Shown: one piece after another, positions 52,431 to 60,589 of the stretch
How the letters are laid out: each line of letters begins with the position of its first letter
Position numbering within the stretch: the stretch's first letter is position 1
NCBI GenBank assembly: GCA_024128875.1
Contig: JAMYFF010000003.1
Span: 62,001 to 126,000, forward strand
DNA from: Salinilacustrithrix flava
Lineage (GTDB): Bacteria > Actinomycetota > Acidimicrobiia > Acidimicrobiales > Salinilacustritrichaceae
Length of the DNA stretch: 64,000 bases
Direction: 5' to 3'
Made by a program: the position numbers and the translations under genes
Notes under the pieces: model-generated
Told to the model about the DNA's origin: nothing
Databases searched by the model: none
The model's input: the letters and a program-made list of their open reading frames with translations, nothing else

Positions 52431-54421
52431 GAGCGGCTGCGGACGACGACGATGGCGACGTCGTCCTCGCGCTCGGCGAGCTGGAGCTCGGCCATGATCG
52501 AGTCCCTCGCATCGCGGGCCGAGCACGTCGGTGGCAGGCGATCGACGATCGACCGCAGGCGCTCGAGGCCGACGTCGATGTCCTCGCCGCGGCGCTCCAC
52601 GAGCCCGTCGGTGTAGAGGACGAGCAGTGAGCCCTCGGCGAACGGGATGGACGCCTGCGCACGGGGTTCGGTGGCCGTTCCGATCGGCGGGTGGTGGCAC
52701 CCCTCGAGCAGCACCGCCTCCCCCTCGAGCGTGCGGAGCACGGGCGGGAGGTGCCCGGCCAGGCGCCACTCCAAGGTCTTGGCGTCGTCGTCGATCCACG
52801 CGACGGCGGTGGTGGCGATGTAGCCCGAGTCGAAGTGCGCGAGCGATCGGTTCGCCGCCGGGATCACCTCGGCGTGGTCGACGTTGAGCACCAGCGTCCG
52901 GATCGTGGCCTTGGCCTCGGTCATGCGGGCCGCAGCGGTGATGCCGTGCCCGGCGACGTCGCCGACGACCAGCGCGGTGCACGACTCGTTGATCTCGATG
53001 ACGTCGTACCAGTCGCCGCCGAAGCCGATGTCGCCCCGAGCCGGCTCGTACGCCAGCGCCACGTCGAGCGTGCGGGACGTGTCCGGCATGGCCAGCACCT
53101 CGGCCTGCATCTCCTCGACCAGGCGGTCGCGGGCCTCGGTGCGCTGGGCCCGGCGGAGCGCGTGGCTGCACAGGTCGGCGAGCAGGTCGAGGCGCAGGCG
53201 GAGCTCGTCGACGAACTCGACCGGTTCGGTCCAGCCGACCCCGACCACGCCGAACACCTCGCCGAGCTCGTCCACGAGGGGCACCGATGCGGTGGTGTCG
53301 AGCCCCACGCGCTCGGTGTCGCGCACCATCTCCGGGTACCGGGCCTCGCGCGCGGCCCGATCCACGAGCACCGCGACGCCGGTCTCCACGACGTCGTGGA
53401 ACGGGGTCCGCACGCCGTCGAGCGGCAGGACCCCCCACCGCTGCTCGATGTCGGCGTCGAGCCGCGGCTGGATGAGGCGCAGCTCCTGGCGCTCGGCGTC
53501 GAGCAGGGCGACGTTGACGAACGCGGCGTCGACCACGGCGGGGCCGTTGGACACCACCAGCCGGGCGACCTGTGCCGTGGTGAGCGCTCCGTTGAGGTGC
53601 CGGGACAGCGAGGCGAGCGCCTGGAGGCGATCCCGCTCGACGATGCGATCGGTGATGTCGATGGCCGACGGGACCAGGGCGGTGACGACGCCGTGCTCCA
53701 CGATCGGCACGAGCTGGAAGTCGATGGTGACGTGGCGCCCGTCCTCCAGGCGCACGTCGATGTCGGCCCGCGCCGACGCGCCGGACTGGGCCCGGGCCAG
53801 CATCTCGCGCAGCTGCACCTGCACCGCGGGATCGTCGCGCCACCACGAGGCCTCCCAGAGCGGGAGGCCGACGACGTCCTCCCGGGACAGCTCGGTGGCG
53901 GCGAGGGTGGCCTCGTTGGCCTCGACCAACCGGCCGTCCGACGTGCACATCCCGACGAAGGTGGGGAGGGCGTCGAGGAGGCGAGCCAGGCGCTCGTGCG
54001 CCCGTCGCACCTGGGTCGTCTCGACGTAGATCGCCGCCACGTAGCACTGCTCGGCCGCCGAGCGCACCGGCACGAAGGACACCTGCCACCAGCGGCGCTC
54101 GTAGGGCGGGCGTGGGGACTCCCAGACCAGCTCCTCGTTCCGGACCACCTCCTCCTCGGCCAGCGCCCAGGTGATCATCGGATCGGCCTGGGCTGCCACC
54201 TGGGGATAGAGCTCGGCCAGGCGCTTCCCCACGTGCAGGTCGGCTGGGTAGCCACCGAAGCCGGCGGCGACCTCGTTGACGTAGGCCATGCGGAGCTCGT
54301 CGTCGAAGACCATCACGCCGGTGGTGGACTGGTCGAGGACGGTGTCGAACAGCGACGGCAGGGCACGCGCGTCGACCGCGTGCAGCGCCTGCAGGTCCTC
54401 GCCCTCGCGTCTGGTGCTCAC
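52424..54421 (-). CDS. PAS/GAF-domain SpoIIE-type serine phosphatase
   Basis: A 665-residue PP2C phosphatase. Residues 30-270 hold two PAS-type domains (TTGVMVFDDELRMAYVNEVA; VGMCTSDGRLVEANEATLA), 280-430 a GAF domain, and 450-660 the SpoIIE domain with FGGDWYDV, VVGDVAGHGITAAARMT, LYTDGLVERRG and EREDDVAIVVVR, which bind the two metals. It should dephosphorylate an anti-anti-sigma (STAS) protein. GTG 54421 is preferred; ATG 54526 would add a poorly conserved 35-residue leader. No kinase or STAS gene adjoins, but a STAS protein lies at 43.3-43.7 kb. Confidence 0.9.
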   Translation of the reverse strand: MSTRREGEDLQALHAVDARALPSLFDTVLDQSTTGVMVFDDELRMAYVNEVAAGFGGYPADLHVGKRLAELYPQVAAQADPMITWALAEEEVVRNEELVWESPRPPYERRWWQVSFVPVRSAAEQCYVAAIYVETTQVRRAHERLARLLDALPTFVGMCTSDGRLVEANEATLAATELSREDVVGLPLWEASWWRDDPAVQVQLREMLARAQSGASARADIDVRLEDGRHVTIDFQLVPIVEHGVVTALVPSAIDITDRIVERDRLQALASLSRHLNGALTTAQVARLVVSNGPAVVDAAFVNVALLDAERQELRLIQPRLDADIEQRWGVLPLDGVRTPFHDVVETGVAVLVDRAAREARYPEMVRDTERVGLDTTASVPLVDELGEVFGVVGVGWTEPVEFVDELRLRLDLLADLCSHALRRAQRTEARDRLVEEMQAEVLAMPDTSRTLDVALAYEPARGDIGFGGDWYDVIEINESCTALVVGDVAGHGITAAARMTEAKATIRTLVLNVDHAEVIPAANRSLAHFDSGYIATTAVAWIDDDAKTLEWRLAGHLPPVLRTLEGEAVLLEGCHHPPIGTATEPRAQASIPFAEGSLLVLYTDGLVERRGEDIDVGLERLRSIVDRLPPTCSARDARDSIMAELQLAEREDDVAIVVVRSRSQ

Positions 54422-54557
54422 CGGGTCGCTCCGAGTCGCCTTCTCTCGCAGCGCCGTCGCTGCGTGTTCGCCTGCCCTTCCAGCGGCTTGCACCACCGTC
54501 CCGCACCCCGACGGTACCTGCCCCATCGCCACGAGGCAGGGGTCGGAGGTCCTCTTC

Positions 54558-55211
54558 TCAGAGGCGCTGGCCCAGGGCGGCCTCGACCTCGGCGGCCGCG
54601 GCGACCACCACGGCGCCGAACCGCGCCCCCGGCTGGCGGGTGACGCGCTCGATCGGGCCGGACACGCTGATGGCGGCCAGGGTCCGGCCGTCACCGTCGC
54701 AGATCGGCGCCGACACCGACGCCACCCCCGGCGCCCGCTCGCCGACCGACTCGGCCCAGCCACCAGAGCCGACGTCGCCGCGCAGCACCCGACCGGCCGA
54801 CCCGACGTCCATGGGCAGCCGCGCCCCCACCGGGACGATGGTCCGCAGCTCGTGCCCCGAGTCGACGGCCGCGACGCAGAGCCGCTCGCCCTCCTCGACC
54901 ACGAACAGCTGGGCCGACTCGCCGGTGCCCTCGCGCAGGCCCCGCAGCACCGGCGCGGCCACGGTGGTGAGGGGGAACGCCTCCAGCGCGGCACGACCGA
55001 GGCCGATGAGGGCGAGACCGGGCGTGTAGGCGCCGTCGTCACCGCGCCGCAGCAGGCCGACGACCTCCATCCCCTGGGCCAGGCGGTGGGCCGTGGCCCG
55101 GCTGATCTCGGTGCGCTCGCACAGCTGGCGGAAGGTCGCCGGACCCTCGCCGACGACGCGCAGGATGGCGACCACCTTGTCGAGCACGCCGATCCCGCTT
55201 ACAGTGTCCAT
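54558..55211 (-). CDS. IclR family regulator, NdgR-like
   Basis: A 217-residue IclR regulator. The winged helix is [46 protein letters not shown] and the effector domain has [34 protein letters not shown] and [21 protein letters not shown]. It is short for an IclR protein and its gene is divergent from leuCD with 47 bp between starts, the arrangement of Streptomyces NdgR, which controls leuCD and amino acid metabolism. That gives a precise but inferred role. Confidence 0.9.
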   Translation of the reverse strand: MDTVSGIGVLDKVVAILRVVGEGPATFRQLCERTEISRATAHRLAQGMEVVGLLRRGDDGAYTPGLALIGLGRAALEAFPLTTVAAPVLRGLREGTGESAQLFVVEEGERLCVAAVDSGHELRTIVPVGARLPMDVGSAGRVLRGDVGSGGWAESVGERAPGVASVSAPICDGDGRTLAAISVSGPIERVTRQPGARFGAVVVAAAAEVEAALGQRL

Positions 55212-55258
55212 CAGACGGGAACACTATCCCATTATGTGAGACACCTCAAGGAGCACCC
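55212..55258. promoter_or_regulatory. IclR/leuC divergent control region
   Basis: The 47-bp gap holds an imperfect dyad GGGAACAC/TATCCC, a second small dyad TGAG-ACAC-CTCA (55237-55248), TAGTGT on the reverse strand before the IclR start, and AAGGAG just before the leuC ATG. A binding site for the IclR protein is expected here. Confidence 0.4.
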
Positions 55259-56659
55259 ATGGCAGGCAAGACGCTGAGCGAGAAGGTGTGGGACCGGCAC
55301 CTCGTGCACTCGGGGGACGACGGGGACCTGCTCTACATCGACCTCCACCTCGTCCACGAGGTCACCTCGCCCCAGGCCTTCGACGGCCTGCGCCTCGCCG
55401 GCCGCACGGTCCGCCGCCCCGACCTGACGCTGGCGACGATGGACCACAACGTCCCGACCTCGAACATCGACCAGCCGGTGGCCGACCCCATCTCGAAGAA
55501 GCAGATGGACACGCTGGCCGCGAACTGCGCCGAGTTCGGGATCACCTGCCACGCCATGGGCGACCCCGGCCAGGGCATCGTCCACATCATCGGCCCGGAG
55601 CAGGGCCTCACCCAGCCGGGCATGACCGTCGTCTGCGGTGACTCCCACACCTCCACCCACGGCGCCTTCGGGGCGATCGCGTTCGGCATCGGCACCTCCG
55701 AGGTCGAGCACGTGCTCGCCACCCAGACCCTCCCCCAGTCCCGACCCAAGACCATGGCCGTCACCGTCGAGGGCGACCTGCAGCCCGGCGTCACCGCCAA
55801 GGACGTGGTGCTGGCCATCCTCGGCCGCATCGGCACCGGCGGCGGCATCGGCCACATGATCGAGTACCGGGGCTCGGCCATCCGCTCCCTCTCCATGGAG
55901 GGGCGCATGACCGTGTGCAACATGTCGATCGAGATGGGCGCCAAGGCCGGCCTCATCGCCCCCGACGAGACCACCTTCGAGTACCTCGAGGGCCGCCCGC
56001 ACGCACCGGAGGGCGCCGACTGGGACGCCGCCGTCGCCGACTGGAAGACGCTGGTCACCGACGACGACGCCACCTTCGACAAGGAGGTGGTGATCGACGC
56101 CGCCGAGATCACCCCGCACGTGTCCTGGGGCACCAACCCGGGTCAGGTCGTGCCGATCACCGGCGAGGTCCCCCACCCCGACGCCATGGTCGATGCCACC
56201 GAGCGCAACGCCGCGGAGCGGGCCCTCGACTACATGGGCCTCGCCGCCGGCACGCCCATGAAGCAGGTCCCCGTGGACACGGTGTTCATCGGCTCGTGCA
56301 CCAACGGCCGCATCGAGGACCTCCGGGCCGTGGCCGAGGTGGCCGAGGGACGGAAGGTCTCGATCAACCGGGCGATGATCGTGCCCGGCTCGTTCAAGGT
56401 GAAGGACCAGGCCGTCGCCGAGGGCCTCGACAAGATCTTCGTCGAGGCCGGCTTCGACTGGCGGGAGCCGGGCTGCTCGATGTGCCTGGCCATGAACCCC
56501 GACAAGCTCGCCCCCGGCGAGCGCTGCGCCAGCACCTCGAACCGCAACTTCGAGGGCCGCCAGGGCCGGGGCGGGCGCACCCACCTCGTCTCCCCCGCCG
56601 TCGCCGCGGCCACCGCGATCGCCGGCCACTTCGCCACCCCTGCTGATCTGGAGAACTGA
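55259..56659 (+). CDS. leuC: 3-isopropylmalate dehydratase large subunit
   Basis: A 466-residue aconitase-family subunit. Iron-sulfur cysteines are in [22 protein letters not shown] and [13 protein letters not shown], and the N-terminus [16 protein letters not shown] is typical. With LeuD it isomerises 2-isopropylmalate to 3-isopropylmalate; in citramalate-using organisms the same enzyme also processes citramalate. AAGGAG precedes the ATG. leuD begins 3 bp after its stop. Confidence 0.96.
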   Translation: MAGKTLSEKVWDRHLVHSGDDGDLLYIDLHLVHEVTSPQAFDGLRLAGRTVRRPDLTLATMDHNVPTSNIDQPVADPISKKQMDTLAANCAEFGITCHAMGDPGQGIVHIIGPEQGLTQPGMTVVCGDSHTSTHGAFGAIAFGIGTSEVEHVLATQTLPQSRPKTMAVTVEGDLQPGVTAKDVVLAILGRIGTGGGIGHMIEYRGSAIRSLSMEGRMTVCNMSIEMGAKAGLIAPDETTFEYLEGRPHAPEGADWDAAVADWKTLVTDDDATFDKEVVIDAAEITPHVSWGTNPGQVVPITGEVPHPDAMVDATERNAAERALDYMGLAAGTPMKQVPVDTVFIGSCTNGRIEDLRAVAEVAEGRKVSINRAMIVPGSFKVKDQAVAEGLDKIFVEAGFDWREPGCSMCLAMNPDKLAPGERCASTSNRNFEGRQGRGGRTHLVSPAVAAATAIAGHFATPADLEN

Positions 56660-56662
56660 GAC

Positions 56663-57250
56663 ATGCGCGCTGTCCGCACCATCGAAGGCACGGCGGTCCC
56701 CCTCGACCGCTCCGACGTCGACACCGACCAGATCATCCCGTCCGACTGGCTCAAGCAGGTCGAACGGACCGGGTTCGAGAAGGGCCTGTTCTCCGAGTGG
56801 CGTGACGACCCCGGCTTCGTGCTCAACCTCGAGCAGTTCCAGGGCGCCAACGTCTTGATCGGCGGCCCCAACTTCGGCACCGGCTCCTCCCGGGAGCACG
56901 CCGTCTGGGCGATCCAGCAGTACGGCTTCGAGGCGGTCATCTCCCCCCGCTTCGGCGACATCTTCCGCAACAACTGCACCAAGAACGGCCTCGTGCCCGT
57001 GCAGGTGGATGCCGAGACGGGCGAGCGGCTGATGCGAATGGTCGAGGACGACCCGACCACCGTGTTCGAGATCGACATCGCCAGCCGCACCCTGCGCGCC
57101 GGCGACATCGAGACCACGTTCCCCCTCGACGACAGCACCCAGCACCGGTTCCTCGAGGGCCTCGACGACATCGGCCTCACCCTGAAGCTGGGCGACGAGA
57201 TCAGCGACTTCGAGGGCCGGCGCCCCGCGCACCTGCCCACGGCGTCCTGA
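56663..57250 (+). CDS. leuD: 3-isopropylmalate dehydratase small subunit
   Basis: A 195-residue swivelling-domain subunit with PLDRSDVDTDQIIPSDWLK, GGPNFGTGSSREHAVWAIQQYGFEAVISPRFGDIF and NGLVPVQVD. Length matches LeuD. It starts 3 bp after leuC with GGAGA just before the ATG, overlapping the leuC end, so the subunits are made together. The convergent SDR gene ends 4 bp after it. Confidence 0.96.
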   Translation: MRAVRTIEGTAVPLDRSDVDTDQIIPSDWLKQVERTGFEKGLFSEWRDDPGFVLNLEQFQGANVLIGGPNFGTGSSREHAVWAIQQYGFEAVISPRFGDIFRNNCTKNGLVPVQVDAETGERLMRMVEDDPTTVFEIDIASRTLRAGDIETTFPLDDSTQHRFLEGLDDIGLTLKLGDEISDFEGRRPAHLPTAS

Positions 57251-57253
57251 GGC

Positions 57254-57946
57254 TCAGTCAGCTGAGAACGCCGACGAGGGCAGGTCGCGCTCGCCAGCCG
57301 CCATGGCCTCGACGATGCGCGCCGCGACCGCAGCGGGGTCGAGCCCCTGCGGGAGCTTCGGCGCCTCACCGGCGATCGGTCGATCGGCGAGGCCGGTCTC
57401 GGTGTGGGGCGGGCGCACGTCGAGCACGGTGATCCGCTGGCGGCGCAGCTCGCGGCCGAGGGAGACGTCGAGCGAGGTCAGCGCCGCCTTCGACGCCGAG
57501 TAGGCGCCCATCCCGGCCACCGGGTTCTCGGCCACGACGGCCGAGATGTTCACGATGCAGCCACCGTCGGGCAGGTGCGGGATCGCGGCGCGAGCGAGGC
57601 GGAGCGGTCCGACGAGGTTGGTGGTGATGAGCTCGTCGAGCACGGCATCGTCCAGGTCGACCACCGAGCCGAAGGCCACGACCCCGGTGGCCGCCACGAC
57701 GGCATCGAGGCGACCGTGGGCGTCGACCGCAGCGGCGACGGCTGCTCCGCAGTCCTCGGATGACCGGATGTCCCCGGCGAACACGACGGCATCCGTGCCG
57801 AGCTCGGCGGCCATGGCCCCGAGGCGAACCTCGGTGCGCGCCAGCAGCGTGAGCCGGGCGCCTGCGCCAGCCAGCTGGCGGCAGATCGGTGCCCCCAGCC
57901 CGCCGCTGGCGCCGGCGACGAGGACGGACGCGTCGTGGAGCTGCAT
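57254..57946 (-). CDS. Short-chain dehydrogenase/reductase
   Basis: A 230-residue SDR. The cofactor motif reads VAGASGGLGAPI at residues 10-21, with alanine in place of the usual threonine before GxxxGxG. The NAG position is replaced by VAATGVVA, and the catalytic YSASK is near residues 144-148. It is an NAD(P)-dependent oxidoreductase of unknown substrate with some departure from the classical motifs. The ATG has CAGGCT 6 nt upstream. It converges with leuD. Confidence 0.88.
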   Translation of the reverse strand: MQLHDASVLVAGASGGLGAPICRQLAGAGARLTLLARTEVRLGAMAAELGTDAVVFAGDIRSSEDCGAAVAAAVDAHGRLDAVVAATGVVAFGSVVDLDDAVLDELITTNLVGPLRLARAAIPHLPDGGCIVNISAVVAENPVAGMGAYSASKAALTSLDVSLGRELRRQRITVLDVRPPHTETGLADRPIAGEAPKLPQGLDPAAVAARIVEAMAAGERDLPSSAFSAD

Positions 57947-58009
57947 GCCTGCAGCCTGTCGGGCTCCGGGACCGCTGTCAGCGCGGCCCCGGTGTTCTCT
58001 GCGGTTCGC

Positions 58010-59623
58010 TCAGGCGGTGGTGCGGCGGCGCAGGTGCAGCGCGGCGCCGAGAAGGGCGAGGGCGCCCATGCCGGCGAGCAGCGTCAGGTCGTCGGACGAA
58101 CCGGTGCGGGGCAGCGTGGGCTGCGGTGCCGGTGCCGGAGCGGTGACCATGCTGCCGCCCACGCGGGCCTCGGTGACGCCGGTGCCGGCGACGATGCCGC
58201 CCTGCAGACCGGTGAGGAGGGCGACCTGGGTGGCGGTGACCCGGGCGCCGGCGGTCTGGACCTGGGACGCACCGAGCGTCTCGGTGATCTGCTCGACCGC
58301 ACCGACGCTGATGACCGACTCGAGCGGGGTGCCCTCGGCGATGACCTGGCGCTGACCGGCCGGGATCGTCATGTCGGCGGGGATGCCGAGCAGGTCGGCG
58401 ATGGCCGGGGAGATCGTGACCGTGACCCCGCCGGCGGTGCTGCGGCTGATGTCGACGGTGTCGCTGCCGGGCACGGAGCGGGCGTCGGCCAGGTTGTCGG
58501 CCACGCGCACCTGGAGCAGCGGGGCGTCGTCGACGAGGCCGTCGAGCTGGGCGAGCACCGGGGCGAGGATGTCGCCGAGGGCGGGGATCTGGCCGGTGAC
58601 GGCACCGAGCTCGGCGGGCACCGCAGCGAGGACCTCGTCGAGCAGGCCCTGGACCTGGACGGTGACCAGGTCCTCGACGGCGTCGACCAGGAACTGCAGC
58701 GAGAGGGTGCTGATGTCGAGCGCCTGCAGCTGGGAGCTGGCCACGAGGGCGCCGTCGACCGGGGAGATCGAGGACGACGACGAGCCGAGGGTGATGGCCA
58801 GCAGGTCCTGGTCGAGCGCGGCGAGGAGGGTGTCGCGCACGAGGCTCTCGGCGATGGCCGGCACCTCGGCGACGACCTCCACCAGGGCGTCCAGCGAGAG
58901 CAGGCAGTCGGACTCGACGATCTCCATGATCCGCTCACCCTCGGGGAGGGACTCGATCACGTCGATGATCGGCAGGCCGAGGCTGCCGGCCGTCTCGGCG
59001 ATGGTGCGCGGCGAGACCTCCTGGGGGAGCTCGTCGCAGATGGAGGCGAGGGCCGATTCGACCGGGGCGAGCGCGCCCTGGACCTGCACGATCACGCCGT
59101 CGAGCTGGGCGAGGATCGGATCGAGGAGCAGGTCGAAGATGACGTCGGCGAGGGCCTGGCCGTTGAGGGCGATGCCGCCGGCCTCGGCCGCGCCGAGGGC
59201 CTGGGGGGCGAGCAGGTCGGGCAGCGAGGCCTGGGAGGAGCTGCACACGCCGAGGATCGACAGGACGTCGGGGATCGGGAGGGCAGCGAGCTCGGGGGTC
59301 CCGCAGGACTGGCCGGCGTCGCCGGGATCGCTGACAGCGGCGCCGATGGTGTCGGCGACCGCCTTGGTCACGCCGATGCCGAGCGTGCCGTCCGGCCCCT
59401 GGAAGCCGAAGCTGGCGACCTCGACGAGCGGGAGCTTCTCGGCGATGGCGCTGGTCCCGGCGAAGCTGCCGAGGTCGGTGCCGAGCACGGACAGCGTGGC
59501 GGTGACCGTGTTGGCGCCGGCGTAGAGGTCCTCGACCTCGTCGGCCGAGGCCGTGGCGGTGCTGGCGCCGACGAGTGCGACGCAGGTGAAGACGAGCGCG
59601 GCAGCGCGCGAACGGGTTGACAT
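58010..59623 (-). CDS. Sortase-anchored surface protein (LPRTG)
   Basis: A 537-residue exported protein. The N-terminus is a signal peptide (SRAAALVFTCVALVGASTATASA, cleavage near residue 27). The C-terminus is a complete cell-wall sorting signal: LPRTG, a hydrophobic stretch TLLAGMGALALLGAALHL and the basic tail RRRTTA. The body is rich in valine, leucine and alanine with repeated short blocks, and a proline-alanine linker (APAPAPQPT) precedes LPRTG. I do not recognise the body. Sortase should attach it to peptidoglycan; no sortase gene is in the window. Confidence 0.85.
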   Translation of the reverse strand: MSTRSRAAALVFTCVALVGASTATASADEVEDLYAGANTVTATLSVLGTDLGSFAGTSAIAEKLPLVEVASFGFQGPDGTLGIGVTKAVADTIGAAVSDPGDAGQSCGTPELAALPIPDVLSILGVCSSSQASLPDLLAPQALGAAEAGGIALNGQALADVIFDLLLDPILAQLDGVIVQVQGALAPVESALASICDELPQEVSPRTIAETAGSLGLPIIDVIESLPEGERIMEIVESDCLLSLDALVEVVAEVPAIAESLVRDTLLAALDQDLLAITLGSSSSSISPVDGALVASSQLQALDISTLSLQFLVDAVEDLVTVQVQGLLDEVLAAVPAELGAVTGQIPALGDILAPVLAQLDGLVDDAPLLQVRVADNLADARSVPGSDTVDISRSTAGGVTVTISPAIADLLGIPADMTIPAGQRQVIAEGTPLESVISVGAVEQITETLGASQVQTAGARVTATQVALLTGLQGGIVAGTGVTEARVGGSMVTAPAPAPQPTLPRTGSSDDLTLLAGMGALALLGAALHLRRRTTA

Positions 59624-59708
59624 GGCGGCAGGTTCGCCGTCGACGGCTTCGCCTCCTGCCCACGGCGTGCGACGTTTCGGTGACGTTCCGGAGCCGCCGC
59701 CGGGCGCG

Positions 59709-59741
59709 GAACGGGCCCCGGCACGTCGCCGGGGCCCGTTC
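59709..59741. terminator. Perfect 14-bp hairpin downstream of SDR gene
   Basis: GAACGGGCCCCGGC (59709-59722) and its exact reverse complement (59728-59741) surround a 5-nt loop. On the reverse strand it follows the stop of the SDR gene at 59760 by 18 nt. It lacks a T-run, as is common in GC-rich actinobacteria. Confidence 0.7.
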
Positions 59742-59759
59742 GTCGATCCGAGGATCAGC

Positions 59760-60536
59760 TCACTTCGGGGGCATCCGGATGCCGCCGTCGACGCGCACGA
59801 CGTGGGCGTTCATGTAGGAGTTGGTGAGCAGCTCGGCGGCCATGGTGGCGAACTCGCTCGACTTGCCCAGGCGCTTGGGGAACAGGACGCTCTCGCCCAG
59901 CTTGGCCTTGAACGCCTCGGAGGCCTCGCCCTCGCCGTAGATCGGGGTGTCGATCAGGCCGGGGGCGATGCAGTTGACGCGGATGCCGGCGGCCGAGAGG
60001 TCACGGGCGATGGGGAGGGTCATGCCGACGACGCCGCCCTTGGAGGACGAGTAGGCGGCCTGGCCGATCTGGCCGTCGAACGCGGCGACGGAGGTGACCG
60101 TGACGATGGCGCCCTTCTGGCCGTCCTCGTCGGCTTCGTTCTGGCTCATCGCCGTGGCGCCCAGGCGCACGCAGTTGAACGTGCCGACCAGGTTGACCTC
60201 GACGACCTTCTTGTAGATGTTCAGGTCGTGGGCCGAGTCGTACTGGCCGTCCTTGCCGATGGTGCGGGTGGCGAAGCCGATGCCGGCGGCCGTGACCATC
60301 GTCTTGAGCGGGCCCATCTCCTTGGCCGCCTCGATCGCGGCGATCACCTCATCGGTGTTGGTGACGTCGGCCTTGACGAAGACGCCCTTGATCTCCTTGG
60401 CGACCGCTTCGCCCTTCTCCTCGTTCATGTCGACGATGACGACGTGCTGGCCCTTCTCGGCCAGGAGGCGTGCGGTGGCTTCGCCGAGGCCGCTGGCCCC
60501 GCCGGTGATGACAGATGAAGAACCGGTGATGTCCAT
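59760..60536 (-). CDS. SDR family, HSD17B10-like 3-hydroxyacyl-CoA dehydrogenase
   Basis: A 258-residue SDR. The cofactor motif is ITGGASGLGEAT near residues 10-21, followed by VIVDMNEEKGEAV, which prefers NAD. The catalytic YSSSK is near 160 and the end reads HVVRVDGGIRMPPK. The insertion TRTIGKDGQYDSAHDLNIYKKVVEVNLVGTFN and RVNCIAPGLIDTPI resemble type II 3-hydroxyacyl-CoA dehydrogenase. Lysine-rich stretches set its composition apart from neighbours. A palindrome that looks like a TetR-type operator overlaps its promoter, so it may be controlled by an acyl-CoA-responsive regulator. Confidence 0.85.
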   Translation of the reverse strand: MDITGSSSVITGGASGLGEATARLLAEKGQHVVIVDMNEEKGEAVAKEIKGVFVKADVTNTDEVIAAIEAAKEMGPLKTMVTAAGIGFATRTIGKDGQYDSAHDLNIYKKVVEVNLVGTFNCVRLGATAMSQNEADEDGQKGAIVTVTSVAAFDGQIGQAAYSSSKGGVVGMTLPIARDLSAAGIRVNCIAPGLIDTPIYGEGEASEAFKAKLGESVLFPKRLGKSSEFATMAAELLTNSYMNAHVVRVDGGIRMPPK

Positions 60537-60566
60537 GGCCGGGGAGACTATTGACTGGTCGGTCAA
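60537..60566 (-). promoter_or_regulatory. -10 element with overlapping TetR-type operator candidate
   Basis: On the reverse strand TAGTCT (60545-60550) is 8 nt before ATG 60536. Directly upstream is TTGACTGGTCGGTCAA (60551-60566), a 16-bp imperfect palindrome with TTGAC/GTCAA arms, of the kind bound by TetR-family regulators of fatty-acid genes. A bound repressor would cover the promoter. Confidence 0.55.
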
Positions 60567-60589
60567 GTTCGCCAACCAGACCTCTTGCG

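Noticed and set aside
54422..54526. N-terminal extension of the SpoIIE phosphatase from ATG 54526
   Set aside because: The extra residues look like random GC-rich coding and a GTG with a GGAG site lies at 54421; kept as an alternative only.
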